In this document: one piece after another, positions 34,391 through 45,400 of the stretch
Layout of the letters: every line of letters starts with the position of its first letter
Numbering within the stretch: the stretch's first letter is position 1
Assembly: GCF_012515855.1 (NCBI RefSeq)
Contig: NZ_JAAYXO010000104.1
Location: forward strand, 1 to 61,595
Length of the DNA: 61,595 nt
Reading direction: 5' to 3'
From: Gordonia sp. (in: high G+C Gram-positive bacteria)
GTDB taxonomy: Bacteria; Actinomycetota; Actinomycetes; Mycobacteriales; Mycobacteriaceae
The notes under the pieces: generated by a model
Database searches by the model: none
What the model was told of the DNA's origin: nothing
What the model saw: only the letters and a program-made list of their open reading frames with translations
Translations under genes and position numbers: made by a program

Positions 34391-36325
34391 TCAGCCGAGA
34401 TTCTGGGTCAGGGTCTCGGCCAGCAGCTTCGCGACCTCGGCGGGATCGTCGAGATCGCCGCCTTCCGCGAGAACAGCTGCCGCATAGACCAGCTTGGCCG
34501 TCGGCTCCAGCGCCGATCGGTCGCCCTCGCTGCCGAACTTGCCCTGCAGGGCGGTCACCAGCGCGTTGTCGGGGTTCAGTTCCAGGATCCGCTTGGACTT
34601 GGGCACCGGTTGTCCCGACGCTCGGTACAGCTTCTCCAACTGCGGGGTCATCGAGAACGCGTCACCGACCAGGCAGGCGGCCGACTCGGTGAGACGCGAG
34701 CTCAGGCGGACCTCGGTCACCTCGTCGGACAGGGTCTCGCCGAGCCAGGTCAGCAGCGGCGCGAACTCCTCCTGCTGCTTGGTCTTGTCCTCGTCGGTCG
34801 ACTCGGCGTCGTCGCCGTCGAGGTCCACCACGCCCTTGGCCACCGAGACCAGCTGCTTGTCCTCGAAGTCCAGACCGGACGACACCCACACCTCGTCGAC
34901 CGGATCCGACAGCAACAGCACTTCGATGCCCTTGGCGCGGAAGGCTTCCAGGTGCGGCGACCGCTCGATCTGGGTCCGCGACTCACCCGTCATGTAGTAG
35001 ATGACGTCTTGCTCGGGCTTCATCCGCGAGATGTAGTCGACGAGCGTCGTCGGCTCGGTCTCACTGTTGGTCGAGGCGAACACCGACGCCTTGAGGATGG
35101 CCTTGGCGTTGTCCTGATCGTTGATCAGGCCTTCCTTGAAGACACGGCCGAAGTTGCTCCAGAAGGTCTGGTAGTCCTCGGGACGACGATCCTGGATCTC
35201 CTGGACCGACGCGATGACCTTCTTGACGAGACGACGCCGGATCGCCCGGATCTGGCGGTCCTGCTGCAGGATCTCTCGCGAGACGTTGAGCGAGAGGTCG
35301 GCGGCGTCCACCACGCCCTGGACGAAGCGCAGGTACTCCGGCATCAGTTCGGCGGCGTCGTCCATGATGAACACGCGCTTCACGTACAGGTGGATGCCGT
35401 TGGCACGCTCGCGCATGAAGAGGTCGAACGGCGCCTGCGTCGGGATGAACAGGAGAGCCTGGTACTCGAAGGTGCCTTCGGCGTGCAGGGTGATGGTCTC
35501 GAGCGGATCGTCCCACGCATGCGAGACGTGCCGGTAGAACTCGGCGTACTCCTCCTTGGAGACCTCCGACGGCGACTTCGCCCACAACGCCTTCTGCGAG
35601 TTGAGCGTCTCGTCGACTTCCTCGACGGTCGGCTCGGCGGTGGTGCCGTCCTCGAGTTCCTCGCCCGGAGTGTGCTTGGTGACGGACATCCGAATGGGCC
35701 AGGAGATGAAGTCGGAGTACTTCTTGACCAGGCCGCGGAGCACGTTCGGGTCGGCGTAGTCGTTGACCGCGTCGTCCTCGTCGACGGGCTTGAGCGACAG
35801 GGTGATCGTGGTGCCCTGCGGCGCGTCGGCCACTTCGTCGAGGGTGTAGGTGCCGTCGCCGGTCGACTCCCAGCGGGTGCCGACGGTCTCGCCCGCCTTG
35901 CGGGTCACCAGTTCAACGCGTTCGGCGACCATGAAGACCGAGTAGAAGCCGATGCCGAACTGGCCGATGAGATCACCGGCGTCGGCCGGGTCGCTCGCGG
36001 CGAGGGTCTGCCGCAGCTCGTCGGTGCCCGACTTCGCGACGGTGCCGATGAGGTCGATGACCTCCTCGCGCGACATGCCGATGCCGTTGTCGGCGACGGT
36101 CAGCGTCCGCGCCTGGGCGTCGGGGGTCAGGCGGATGTGCAGATCGGAGATGTCTGCGTCGAGATCCTTGTCGCGCAAGCCCTCCAGGCGCAGCTTGTCG
36201 ACGGCGTCCGACGCATTCGAGACCAGTTCTCGCAGGAAGCTGTCCTTATTGGAGTAGATGGAATGAACCATCAGGTCCAGCAGTTGCCGGGCCTGGGCTT
36301 GGAACTGGAAAACTTGCGAGGTCAA
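34391..36325 (-). CDS. htpG: Hsp90-family chaperone HtpG
   Basis: A 644-residue Hsp90. The N-terminal GHKL ATPase domain is complete: LRELVSNASDAVDKLR, DNGIGMSREE, GTVAKSGT and GQFGIGFYSVFMV. The middle domain includes the PFDLFMRERANGIHLYVKRVF block, and the C-terminal dimerisation domain is present. It refolds and remodels proteins under heat and oxidative stress. Start is TTG 36325: AGGAG stands 7 nt before it, and the protein then begins in family style (SQVFQFQAQARQLLDLM), while no in-frame ATG or GTG fits. The Ddn-like gene follows 3 bp after its stop. No HAIR or CIRCE heat-shock operator was seen in the 79-bp upstream gap. Confidence 0.96.
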   Translation of the reverse strand: MTSQVFQFQAQARQLLDLMVHSIYSNKDSFLRELVSNASDAVDKLRLEGLRDKDLDADISDLHIRLTPDAQARTLTVADNGIGMSREEVIDLIGTVAKSGTDELRQTLAASDPADAGDLIGQFGIGFYSVFMVAERVELVTRKAGETVGTRWESTGDGTYTLDEVADAPQGTTITLSLKPVDEDDAVNDYADPNVLRGLVKKYSDFISWPIRMSVTKHTPGEELEDGTTAEPTVEEVDETLNSQKALWAKSPSEVSKEEYAEFYRHVSHAWDDPLETITLHAEGTFEYQALLFIPTQAPFDLFMRERANGIHLYVKRVFIMDDAAELMPEYLRFVQGVVDAADLSLNVSREILQQDRQIRAIRRRLVKKVIASVQEIQDRRPEDYQTFWSNFGRVFKEGLINDQDNAKAILKASVFASTNSETEPTTLVDYISRMKPEQDVIYYMTGESRTQIERSPHLEAFRAKGIEVLLLSDPVDEVWVSSGLDFEDKQLVSVAKGVVDLDGDDAESTDEDKTKQQEEFAPLLTWLGETLSDEVTEVRLSSRLTESAACLVGDAFSMTPQLEKLYRASGQPVPKSKRILELNPDNALVTALQGKFGSEGDRSALEPTAKLVYAAAVLAEGGDLDDPAEVAKLLAETLTQNLG

Positions 36326-36413
36326 CGCAGGACTCCTGATCGTGACGGGCGAATTGTCGGGCTGATTCTGCGCCGACGAGTTTACCGGCCGACCTACGCG
36401 TACTGTGAGGGAG

Positions 36414-37169
36414 GTGTCAGGCGCCTCCCGTGCACTCTTTGTTCATGCCCACCCCGACGACGAGTCGTTGTGGACCGGCGGCACCATCGCGAGCCTGGCC
36501 CGCGGCGGTGCCGAGGTCTCGCTCGTCACGTGCACCTGGGTGCGCGGCACCACCCGCCACGGTGAACTCGTGGACGCCGCGCGTGAATTGGAGTTGGCTC
36601 GCGACCCGATCATGCTCGGCTACGCCGACAGTTTCGTCCCCGATTCCGCCCCCGGCGCGTCGTCGTTCATTCTGGCGCCGTTCGACGAGCAGGTGGCGGC
36701 GCTGGTGGCGCACATCCGGGTGTTGAAGCCGCAGGTCCTGGTCACCTACGACGCCTTCGGTATGTACGGGCACCCCGACCACATCCATGCCAATCGACTC
36801 ACCGCGGCGGCCGCCGACGCAGCGGCGGTCGGCGCGTATCACTCCGACCTCGGTGATCCGTGGCAGGTGTCGTCGCTCTACTTCGTCACCATTCCGGAAA
36901 GCATCGTGACCGCGATCAAGCCGCATCTCGCGACCGCATCGCACCTTCCGTACACCGGAACGCCCGACGCGCAGGTGGACCTGTGGGTCGACGTGGGCGC
37001 CTGCGTCGGCTGCAAGATCCGCGCGATCACATCGCACCGGACCGAGATCGCGCGCAGCGCCTCGATGCAGGATTTCGGTGCGCTCCCGCCCGGGCCGCAG
37101 CGGCTCTTTCTGCGCTCGGAGGCGTACCAGCGGCGCGACCTGGTTCCCGGCGGCGTCGACCTGATCTGA
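36414..37169 (+). CDS. PIG-L (LmbE) family deacetylase, MshB-like
   Basis: A 251-residue zinc-dependent GlcNAc-type deacetylase. The motif HAHPDDES near the N-terminus supplies the zinc His, Asp and catalytic Asp, and the second zinc motif is GHPDHIHANR (residues about 122-131). The TCTWVRGTTRHGEL segment corresponds to the MshB TCTLGEEGE region but is shorter. In actinobacteria this group includes MshB of mycothiol synthesis. The protein is about 50 residues shorter than typical MshB, so another PIG-L paralogue is possible. GTG 36414 is preferred because TACTGT (36401-36406) lies at leaderless distance; GTG 36405 is in frame. Divergent from htpG. Confidence 0.85.
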   Translation: MSGASRALFVHAHPDDESLWTGGTIASLARGGAEVSLVTCTWVRGTTRHGELVDAARELELARDPIMLGYADSFVPDSAPGASSFILAPFDEQVAALVAHIRVLKPQVLVTYDAFGMYGHPDHIHANRLTAAAADAAAVGAYHSDLGDPWQVSSLYFVTIPESIVTAIKPHLATASHLPYTGTPDAQVDLWVDVGACVGCKIRAITSHRTEIARSASMQDFGALPPGPQRLFLRSEAYQRRDLVPGGVDLI

Positions 37170-37199
37170 CCCCCGTCCGATCTAACCCCCGTCCGATCT
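37170..37199. repeat. Two tandem copies of CCCCCGTCCGATCT with 16-bp period
   Basis: Just after the deacetylase stop, the 14-base unit occurs at 37170-37183 and 37186-37199, with a partial third unit (AGTCCCGCCCG) following. It lies in the 70-bp gap before the recD end. No hairpin is formed. Probably replication slippage. Confidence 0.6.
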
Positions 37200-37239
37200 G
37201 AGTCCCGCCCGTTCGGAATCCCTGACGGTCGGCGACGTC

Positions 37240-39129
37240 CTACTCGTCGGAGTCGGGCTGGTCGTCTGCGGGCGCGATCACTTCCACCAGGTTGGTGCGC
37301 AGTCCCGAAGCGCGCGCGACACGACGGCCGACGGCCGCTCGCAGCGCCGCGGGGGTGCCGATCACGTTGACCTCGCGCTCGGCCCGGGTGATCGCGGTGT
37401 ACAGCAGCTCGCGCGTCAGCAGTTCGGCGTCCGGCGGCGGCAGCACCACAGTGACCGAACCGAACTGGCTGCCCTGACTGCGGTGGATGGTCATCGCGTA
37501 GACGGGGACGGCGTCGGCCAGCTGGCTCGGGTGGAGCTGCTTGATCTCGTGACCGCGCTCGAACACCGCGGCCAGGCCGTCGCCGTCGCGGATCACCACG
37601 CCGGAGTCGCCGTTGTACACGCCCTGGGCTCGGTCGTTGGCGGTCACCAACAGCGGCTCGCCCGCGTACCAGCCGCCGCCCGCGGGCGGCCCGGCGAGGT
37701 CATCGGTGATCCAGCCGATGACGCGGCGCGACCATCCGGCGACCCCGTAGGGCCCGTCCCGGTGAGCACAGAGCACGCGGTGGCCCCGCAGCGAGGTCAC
37801 CGCGGCGCGCGCGTCACCCGCCAGGGCGGCCGAGCGCAGGGCGCCTGCCCACCCGACGGCCTCACCGCGCACTTCCTCGGCCGACTCGGGTTCGATCAAC
37901 CGCACCGGATGGTCGGTGTTCGACCCCTCGCCGATGAGTTCCAGCACCCGGTCGGCGTCGCCGGCGTTGACCGCCTCGGCCACCTCGCCGATGCTGTCGC
38001 CGTACCGGTGTCCGCGCCGCAGGGTGATGACGCCGCGGGCCAACGCGACCAGTTCCGGTGCCTCGAAGTCGGCGGTCTCCAGATCGGTGACGTCGACGAA
38101 TGCCTGGGGCAGCTCGGCCGCGTCGTCGGTCGACGGGTCGCGATCGACGAGGTCGGCGAGCACCGCGCCGGCCTCCACCGAGACCAGCTGGTGCGGGTCG
38201 CCGACCAAGATCAGCCGGGTGTCCGACCGCAGCGACTCGAGGAGGCGGCACATCATGGTGACCGGCAGCATCGACGTCTCGTCGACCACCACGACGTCGT
38301 ACGGCAGTCGGTTGGCCGCGCCGCGCAGAAAGGTGCCGTCGGGCCGGGAACCGAGCAGCCGGTGAACGGTCACCGCGGCGGGTTCGCTGCGCAGCGTCTC
38401 GTGTTCGCGCCGGTACTCACCGATCGCCGTCTGCAGCTGGGCGGCGGCACGACCGGTCGGCGCGCACAGCCCGATGCGCAGGTCGCCGTCGAACAGCGCC
38501 TCCATCACCGAGAGGATGCGGGCGACGGTGTAGGTCTTGCCGGTGCCCGGACCGCCGGCGAGAACGGTGGTCCACGAGGTGGCGGCCAGCGCTGCCGCGG
38601 CACGCTGGCGGTCGTAGCCGCCGTCGTCGCCGGTCCCGAAGGCCACGTTCAGCGCATTGGCCAGTGCCGAGGCGTTCACCTCCGGACGGCTCGCGGCACG
38701 CTGGTCGAGGATGGTGCGGATGCTCTGTTCCTGGCGGAAGTACTTGCGCAGGTACAGCAGGGGGCCGTCGTCGGAGTCGGCGAGCGCCAGCGGCCGCAGC
38801 GGCCCGGACGGGCAGCCCAGGACCAGGTGCGACGCCGCGAGCGCATCGCGCAGGGCGGTCGGGTCCGGCCACGGAAGCGACGGCTCGTCGGCGGGTGCGA
38901 GGTCGGCGATGGTGTGGAGTTCCACGCATGTCGATCCGGTTCGGACGGCACGGACGGCGAGTGCGGTGGCGAGGAGGACGTCATCGCCGACCGGCGCGCC
39001 GGACAGTTGCGCCACCCGCCGCGCGACGTGAACGTCGGCGGCGTTGAGGACGCCCGCATCGTTGAACGCGGTGAGCCCGTCGGACCCGGAAGCCACGCGC
39101 TGAGCGTTCTGGTCGTCGATGGTGGTCAT
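37240..39129 (-). CDS. recD: Exodeoxyribonuclease V subunit RecD
   Basis: A 629-residue SF1B helicase, the 5'-3' motor of RecBCD. Walker A is GGPGTGKT with Lys198, followed by helicase motif Ia APTGRAAAQL, motif II VVVDETSM and motif III LILVGDPHQL. A late motif VYAMTIHRSQGSQF and TAITRAE complete the SF1 set. The N-terminal 100 residues form the RecB-contact domain. ATG 39129 overlaps the recB stop by 4 nt; the open frame upstream belongs to the recB 3' end. The three subunits are encoded in the order recC-recB-recD and act together in double-strand-break resection. Confidence 0.95.
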   Translation of the reverse strand: MTTIDDQNAQRVASGSDGLTAFNDAGVLNAADVHVARRVAQLSGAPVGDDVLLATALAVRAVRTGSTCVELHTIADLAPADEPSLPWPDPTALRDALAASHLVLGCPSGPLRPLALADSDDGPLLYLRKYFRQEQSIRTILDQRAASRPEVNASALANALNVAFGTGDDGGYDRQRAAAALAATSWTTVLAGGPGTGKTYTVARILSVMEALFDGDLRIGLCAPTGRAAAQLQTAIGEYRREHETLRSEPAAVTVHRLLGSRPDGTFLRGAANRLPYDVVVVDETSMLPVTMMCRLLESLRSDTRLILVGDPHQLVSVEAGAVLADLVDRDPSTDDAAELPQAFVDVTDLETADFEAPELVALARGVITLRRGHRYGDSIGEVAEAVNAGDADRVLELIGEGSNTDHPVRLIEPESAEEVRGEAVGWAGALRSAALAGDARAAVTSLRGHRVLCAHRDGPYGVAGWSRRVIGWITDDLAGPPAGGGWYAGEPLLVTANDRAQGVYNGDSGVVIRDGDGLAAVFERGHEIKQLHPSQLADAVPVYAMTIHRSQGSQFGSVTVVLPPPDAELLTRELLYTAITRAEREVNVIGTPAALRAAVGRRVARASGLRTNLVEVIAPADDQPDSDE

Positions 39130-42100
39130 CGCGCACTCCCCTCGCTGCGTCCCGCCAGCAGCTCCGACATCCCGACCACGAGCACAGGCGGCAGGTCCCA
39201 CTGGAAGACCCCGCAACCCGGCGGCGTCGACGGTCCGGCCATGCCGCGCACGAAGTGATACTGCACTGGACCCAGATGCGTCGCGGGCGCATAGTCCGGC
39301 ACCCGCCACCTCAGGTAGCGATGCAGGGCCACCGAGTAGAGCAGGGCCTGCAGCGGGTAGTGGGCGGCCATCATCTCGTCGGCCATCGCCTCGCGGTGGA
39401 AGTCCTCCACCGCGAGGTCACCGGCGCGGAGTCGGTTGGTCTTGTAGTCCACCACCGTGAAGCGACCGTCGGCGGTGCGCAGGATCGAGTCGATGCTGCC
39501 GGTGAGAAAGCCGCTGAACCGCTCCTTGGACACCGACCGCACCAGGTCGGCGTACCGAGCCAGCGGATCGTCCGGCGGCAGGTGCTCGGCGAGCAGGTCG
39601 CCGACGGCGTCGAGCCCGAATCCACCGGCCGCTGCCGACAGCGGCAGTTCGAAGTCCATCTCCGCGAGCCGATCCTTGGGCTTCACCGACCACAGGTCGC
39701 CGAACCCGAGCGGGGTGGTGAGGACGCCCACGAGGGCGCGTGCCAACACGTCGACGTCGATGTCGACGCCCGCCACCACCGCTCCCTGGCGACACCTGTC
39801 GAGCACATGCGCCTCGAGATCCCTCGCCGAGGTGTCGACGTGCTCGAGTACTTCGTGGACCAGGGTGCCGAACCCTGCGCCGTAGGGCAGGCCGTTCATC
39901 AGCGACGGCATCCCCTCACCCGCATGAATGTCGACGTCGGATGTCCCGGCGCCCGCGTCGTCGGGTTCGTCCGGCCGGTGGACGTCCTCGGGCTCGCTGC
40001 CCGCCTGCACCAGGGACGCCGGCTGCGGCGCCTGCGCGTGCACCGCGGCATGCGCGGCGGCGACGATGGCCGAGTACGAGGTGCGCCGCCACTGCTTGTC
40101 GATGACCCGACCGAACCGCGAGACGTCCAGGACCGGGGCGGCGTCGCGGTTGGCGGACGCCCGCCACTCCACCCGGCCGGTCCGGCCCGCGGGCTCGACG
40201 ACCATCGACGAACTGTGCGCGGCGATACCGCGGAGCTCGGCGACGCAGGCGGTGTCATCGCCCGGTGTGGGCACGGTGTCCGGAATCGGCGACACCGTTC
40301 CCGCGGCCGCTGCCGTCCGACGATCACCGGCGGTGAAGAGCAGTCGGTGCAGCGCGCCGCGCGGCGTGGTGGTGCTCGGCGTCCACCACAGGACCACCTG
40401 GCTGCGCGCCCGCGTGGTGGCGACGTACAGCAGGCGCAGGTCTTCGCCCGCACTCTCGGTCCGCGAACGGCGATCACGGCGGTGATAGCCGCGGGCCTGT
40501 TTGCCGCCGACGTCGAGGTATCGCTTGTCGTCGCCCTCGTGGAACAGGAACGTCGCGGGATTCGGGTGGCTGGCGCCGTCCCACCCGAACGGAACGTAGA
40601 CGATGGGGAATTCGAGTCCCTTGCTGGCGTGGACCGTCATGATCTGGACGGCTTCGGTGTCGCGGTCGAGTCGCCGCGTCGCGTCGCGCTGCTGACCCCA
40701 GCCGGAGGCCTCGTCGATCTGCTTGCCAAGCCACTCCACCAACGAGGTGACACCGCCTGCGGTGTCGACGGCTCGACGATTGCACAGTTCCGACAACTGC
40801 AACAGGTCGGTCATCAGGCGTTCACCGTCGTCGAGTCGCAACAGCCGCGCCGCGGTGTCGAACTCGCCGAACAGCCGGGCGGCCATGGGCGCGAACCCAC
40901 CGTCGACGAAGATGCGGCCGAGTTCGGCCAGCTGCCCCGACAACGTGCCGACACCGGTGTCGCCCTGTCTCTCCAGGGTCTGCGCCGACATCCCGATCAG
41001 CGGGGTCAGCGCTGCCAGCCGCACGCGCGGCTGACGCGACGGGCTCTCGATGGCCGACAGGACATACCACCAGAAGCGTGCCGCGGGGGTCGCATAGATC
41101 GAGGTCCCCGAGGTGACGACCGAGGCCACCCCCCGCTCGGCGAGGGCCTGCTGCAACGGCGCAATGGTCTTGTTGGCGCGGAGGAGGATCGCGATGTCGC
41201 CCGGTTGCACCGGTCGGCGACGTCCGTCGACGTCGATCGTCGTCTCGCTGCCGAGCAGTGCGGCGATGTCGTCGGCGACGTCCTCGGTGACGCGCTCGCG
41301 CACCTCGGGCACCAGCGGCGCCGTGCCGTCCTTGGTCGAGGTCTTGAAGTCGCCGCGCAGGAACGCGCGGATCCGCACCGCGGGTGCGCCGTGGATCCGC
41401 GAGCCTTCGTGGCGGGCCGTCACCGGGTGGTACCCGATCTGCGGATGACCGAGCGCCGCACCGTCGAAGAGGACGCCGAGGCCGTCGACGACCGCCCCGT
41501 CCGAACGCCAGTTGGTCGCCAGCCGACGCTGCTCGCCTGCCGACTCCACCGCGTTGAGGTAGCTGAGGACCTCGGCCCCGCGGAAGGCGTAGATGGACTG
41601 CTTGGGGTCACCCACCAAGACCAGCGGCAGATGCGTGTGGAAGCATCGCCGAACGATCTCCCACTGCTGCGGGTCGGTGTCCTGGAACTCGTCGATCAAC
41701 ACGACGGCGAACTGCTCCCGGATCCGGCGGCACGCCTCGTCGCCGATGATCGGATCGGTGACGATCTCGAACAGCGTCTGCTGCAGATCGTCGTAGGTGC
41801 GCACGCGGGCGAGGCGCTTGCGCACCGCGGTGTGCTTGCGCGCCTGCTCGGCGATCCACACCCGGATGTCCGACTCCTCGCTCCGCTCGTCCTCGCGGTC
41901 GGGGGCGAGCGTTGCGGCAGGATCGCGGACCGCGGCGATCGCGATCTTCTCTGCGTCGGCGTACGGCGGCGCCGAGTCTGGATCGCCGGCGAACCGCGCC
42001 AGGTAGGCGTCACGGGCGAGTTCGGCGACCATCTCGTCGACGTTCTCCAGAATCGGGAACTGTTGTTGCCGTCCACCGAGGAAGCCGAGCGCGGCGAGCA

Positions 42101-42497
42101 TCCGGTTGCAGAAGGTGTGGGTGGTCGCGACCGTCGCGGCGTCGAAGTCCGAGAGGGCGTCGGCCAGTCGATCGCGGCGCCGTTGGAGGCCCGGTGCGTC
42201 CGTGTCGGCGAGGACGGCGATCAACTCGTCGTCGGAGGCTCTCGCCGAGTCGGGATCGGCCAGGGCGGCGACGCATTCGGTGAGCCGAGCATGCGTCCGG
42301 TCGCGGAGCTCGGCCGACGCGGCATTGGAGAAGGTGGCCATCAGAAGCGCCGAGACCGGGGTGCCGTCGGCGATGTAGCGGACAGCGAGGGCGACGATCG
42401 CGTACGTCTTACCGGTGCCTGCGCTGGCCTCGAGGACCAGGGTGTGACGCGGCAGCGGGTCCGCCAGATCGAAAGCATCCGTCGCGGCGGCGGTCAT
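39126..42497 (-). CDS. recB: Exodeoxyribonuclease V subunit RecB
   Basis: A 1123-residue helicase-nuclease. Walker A is ASAGTGKT (Lys30). UvrD-type motifs follow: LLMATFSNAAS, VVLIDEFQDTDPQQW (motif II), LVGDPKQSIYAFRGA (motif III), QIMTVHASKGLEFPIVYVP (motif V) and LLYVATTRARSQ (motif VI). The C-terminal nuclease domain has the active site TVVDYKTNRL (Asp1017, Lys1019), with upstream SIDSILRT supplying another metal-binding Asp. All catalytic sites are intact. The ATG overlaps the recC stop, and the gene's own stop overlaps the recD start. In mycobacteria RecBCD supports single-strand annealing rather than the main recombination path (from memory). Confidence 0.95.
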   Translation of the reverse strand: MTAAATDAFDLADPLPRHTLVLEASAGTGKTYAIVALAVRYIADGTPVSALLMATFSNAASAELRDRTHARLTECVAALADPDSARASDDELIAVLADTDAPGLQRRRDRLADALSDFDAATVATTHTFCNRMLAALGFLGGRQQQFPILENVDEMVAELARDAYLARFAGDPDSAPPYADAEKIAIAAVRDPAATLAPDREDERSEESDIRVWIAEQARKHTAVRKRLARVRTYDDLQQTLFEIVTDPIIGDEACRRIREQFAVVLIDEFQDTDPQQWEIVRRCFHTHLPLVLVGDPKQSIYAFRGAEVLSYLNAVESAGEQRRLATNWRSDGAVVDGLGVLFDGAALGHPQIGYHPVTARHEGSRIHGAPAVRIRAFLRGDFKTSTKDGTAPLVPEVRERVTEDVADDIAALLGSETTIDVDGRRRPVQPGDIAILLRANKTIAPLQQALAERGVASVVTSGTSIYATPAARFWWYVLSAIESPSRQPRVRLAALTPLIGMSAQTLERQGDTGVGTLSGQLAELGRIFVDGGFAPMAARLFGEFDTAARLLRLDDGERLMTDLLQLSELCNRRAVDTAGGVTSLVEWLGKQIDEASGWGQQRDATRRLDRDTEAVQIMTVHASKGLEFPIVYVPFGWDGASHPNPATFLFHEGDDKRYLDVGGKQARGYHRRDRRSRTESAGEDLRLLYVATTRARSQVVLWWTPSTTTPRGALHRLLFTAGDRRTAAAAGTVSPIPDTVPTPGDDTACVAELRGIAAHSSSMVVEPAGRTGRVEWRASANRDAAPVLDVSRFGRVIDKQWRRTSYSAIVAAAHAAVHAQAPQPASLVQAGSEPEDVHRPDEPDDAGAGTSDVDIHAGEGMPSLMNGLPYGAGFGTLVHEVLEHVDTSARDLEAHVLDRCRQGAVVAGVDIDVDVLARALVGVLTTPLGFGDLWSVKPKDRLAEMDFELPLSAAAGGFGLDAVGDLLAEHLPPDDPLARYADLVRSVSKERFSGFLTGSIDSILRTADGRFTVVDYKTNRLRAGDLAVEDFHREAMADEMMAAHYPLQALLYSVALHRYLRWRVPDYAPATHLGPVQYHFVRGMAGPSTPPGCGVFQWDLPPVLVVGMSELLAGRSEGSAR

Positions 42498-45400
42498 CGG
42501 TCATCCTCGTTCTGAAGCAGTGGACCGAACAGTGCCGACGAGAGACGCACGTACATGTCGGTGGAATCGTCACCGGGCAGCCACGGCGCGGCCGGGGCCA
42601 TCGCCGCCGCGGTGGGCATCGCGGCGTGCAGCGTCGGGAACTCGACGCGTGCCTCCGGGTCGCCGAGGAACACCAGCCCCGCGTACCTGTTGGGGTCGGC
42701 ATACGAGCTCGCGAAAGCGTACTTCGCTCGGCGCAGCGCACTGTCGGCTTTGCCCACCCGGTTGTACTCGGCGGCTGCGGCACCCGCCGCGTCGAGGGTG
42801 AGCCCGATCGGTGCGGAGAGGCCCGCGTCCCGCATCGTCACCAGCACGGTGAGCAGCTCGGCGGCGTGCTCCGGCGCAGTGAGCCTGCTGACCTTGGCGG
42901 CCGGGTATCGCCCGGAGGCGCTGCCGATGACGATCGCCTCGTGCACCTGACGGTCGGAGCCCGCCGCCATCGCGAGCAATCGAACCCAGGCGGCCAGACG
43001 GTGCTTGGGTCCGAGCTTGGAGAAACTGACCGGGACCAGGCGTCCCGAGAAGATGTCGCCGACGGTGCCGTAGATCCGACGACCGTCGGGCAGCGCCACG
43101 CGGACGTCCACGGCGTCGGCGGAGTCGCTGCGATATCCGTACGCGGCTGTCGCGACCGCCTGTGCGCGCTCGCGGATGGGCGCGAACTCCCGGGCACCGA
43201 ACGCGAAGGGCGGCAGCGAACCTCGTCGCAGCTCAGCGCCCTGCGCGGCGGTCGGGTCGTCGCCTGCGAGCAATGCGGCCAGGAACCGGTTGCCGACGCC
43301 CCAGCGTTCGAGTCCGTCGAGTTGCACCGCGAGTTCGTCGGAGTGCTCGTCGGCCTGATCCGGCAGCCCCACACCCAGTCGTTGACGGGCGTAGCCTTCG
43401 ACGGGCGCAGACAGGAAGGCGATGAGTTCGTCGAGGTCGACGTCGCCGGAGCGATCGGCGTCCGGGAGGACCTCGTCCGCGATCACCGGAAGCTGCGGGC
43501 CGCGTTCCCCGGCTCGGGTGAGGGCGCTGAGCGCCCGCGCGGCCCCCAGCAGGCCGGCGTCGTAGCTGAACGGCGGCGTCTGGTCCGCGACGAAGTTCGC
43601 CTCGTCGAAGGCGTGCAGCGTGTGCCGGGTCAGGACCGGGACCGGCAGGCCGGTGCCGACGCCGAGGACCGCGCGCGCGGTGTCGAGAAGTTCGCTGACC
43701 ACCACCGCCGGCGGTGTCTGGGCACCGGTCAACGCGTCGGCGCCGGTGTAGAACACCAGCAGGCTGTCGGTCGCGGCGTTGATGGCGTCGAGGAACACCT
43801 GGCGGTCCTCATCCCGCACGTTGCGCTCGCCCACCATGGGCGCCACCTGCAGAATGTCGTCGCCGTCGATCGCACCGGCCCGCGGGTACGAGCCGCTGTC
43901 CATTCCGAGGATCGCGATCACGCGATGCGGAACCGAGCGCATCGGCACCATCGAGCACACGGTGAGCTCACCGGTGCAGAAGTTCGACCGCGTCGGCCGG
44001 GCCAGCAGCAGTTGTGTCATCAGGTCGCGGAGGTCGGCGAGTTCGAGTTCGGGTTCGCTCGTGCCCTCCGGTGTCGCGAGGGCTGCGGCGACCATGCCCA
44101 CGGCCTGTCCGCGCTGCCACTGCGAGTCGGAGTCGGTGTCGGTCAGCAGGTCGATGATCCGGACCAGCAGTGCCGACCAGTCGCCGCTGGTCTGCCGTAC
44201 CGACACCGCTGCGAGCAGGTCGGTCAGGCGCTGAGCGAACTCGGCGAACCGGCCGGCCAGGTCGGTGTCGGTGGAGTCTATACCGGACAGCGGCAGCGCC
44301 GTCGCCAGCCACTGGTTCTCGGCCTCCTCGGCCACCACGCCGAGCAGAATCCGGTCGAGCCCGGTCTGGACGGTGCCCTGCGGAAAGCCGCCGAGCCCGA
44401 ACCGACGGCGCTGGGCGTCGTCGACGCCCCAGCGCACCCCGGACCGCTGAACCCAACTGCTCAGGGCGTCGACGTCGTCGTCGCTGAAGCCGAATCGTCG
44501 GCGGACCGGCTCGGCTCCGACGAGGTCGAGGAGATCGCCGGCACGCACGCGGCCCGCCGCGAGGTCGAGAACGCGCGCGAGGACGTCGAGGACCGCGTTC
44601 TGCATCCGGATTCCGCGGTCGGCCATCCGCACTCGCAGACTGAATGCGGGATGCTCACCCCTCAGCCCGGTCTGGCCGAAGGCGCCGCCGATGAGCGGCG
44701 CGAAGGTCTCGACGTCAGGACACATGATGAGGACGTCGCGAGGTTCGAGGGTGGGATCGGCGTCGAAGAGGTGCAGCAGGCGATCGCGCAGCACCTCCAC
44801 CTGTCGCGACGGTCCGTGGCAGGCGTGGACCTCCACGCTGCCGTCCGCGGTCGCTGAATCGACGGTAGTGAGCTGGTCGCGCCGCAGGCCCTCCTGAAGG
44901 TGGCCCAACAGGGTGGTCCGGGCCGGCGCAGGCGAGCGATGGTGCACGGTTTCCCCTGCCAGCGGGGTCAGGACCTCCTGCAGATCCTGGACGTCACGCG
45001 ACAGGCTCGCCAGCAGCGGATGCCCCAGCCGCAGCGCGGGGCGACTCGATCTCAGTCGCATCGTCGGGGTCCCGAGCGAGTCGGCGACCTGGTCCCACAG
45101 CCGCGGCGACGGGTGCGGCAGGTACAGCGCGATCTCGCGTTCGGTGGCCAGCGCCGACAGCACGGTCAGCAGCGTCTGCGGAATCCGAGTGGCGCCGAAC
45201 AGGCCCAGCCGATCCGGCAGATCGACCGCCGCGGGATCGTCGCGCAACCGGGTGACCAGCGACGGCAGTTCCTCGGCGAGGTGCGGGTGGCCGATCTCGC
45301 GGCGCACCTGCCGCCAGAACCACGGCTGCCAGCGCAGGTGGTCGGCGAGGGCGCCGCCTGCGCCGTCGGTGTCGTCGCCCGCGGCCCAGGCGGCGATCAT

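Noticed and set aside
36326-36404. HAIR or CIRCE heat-shock operator upstream of htpG
   Set aside because: No CTTGAGT-N7-ACTCAAG or CIRCE-type dyad is present in the gap.
33734-36565. 943-codon plus-strand frame across htpG
   Set aside because: Shadow of htpG and its neighbours; no domain-like sequence and it overlaps several genes.
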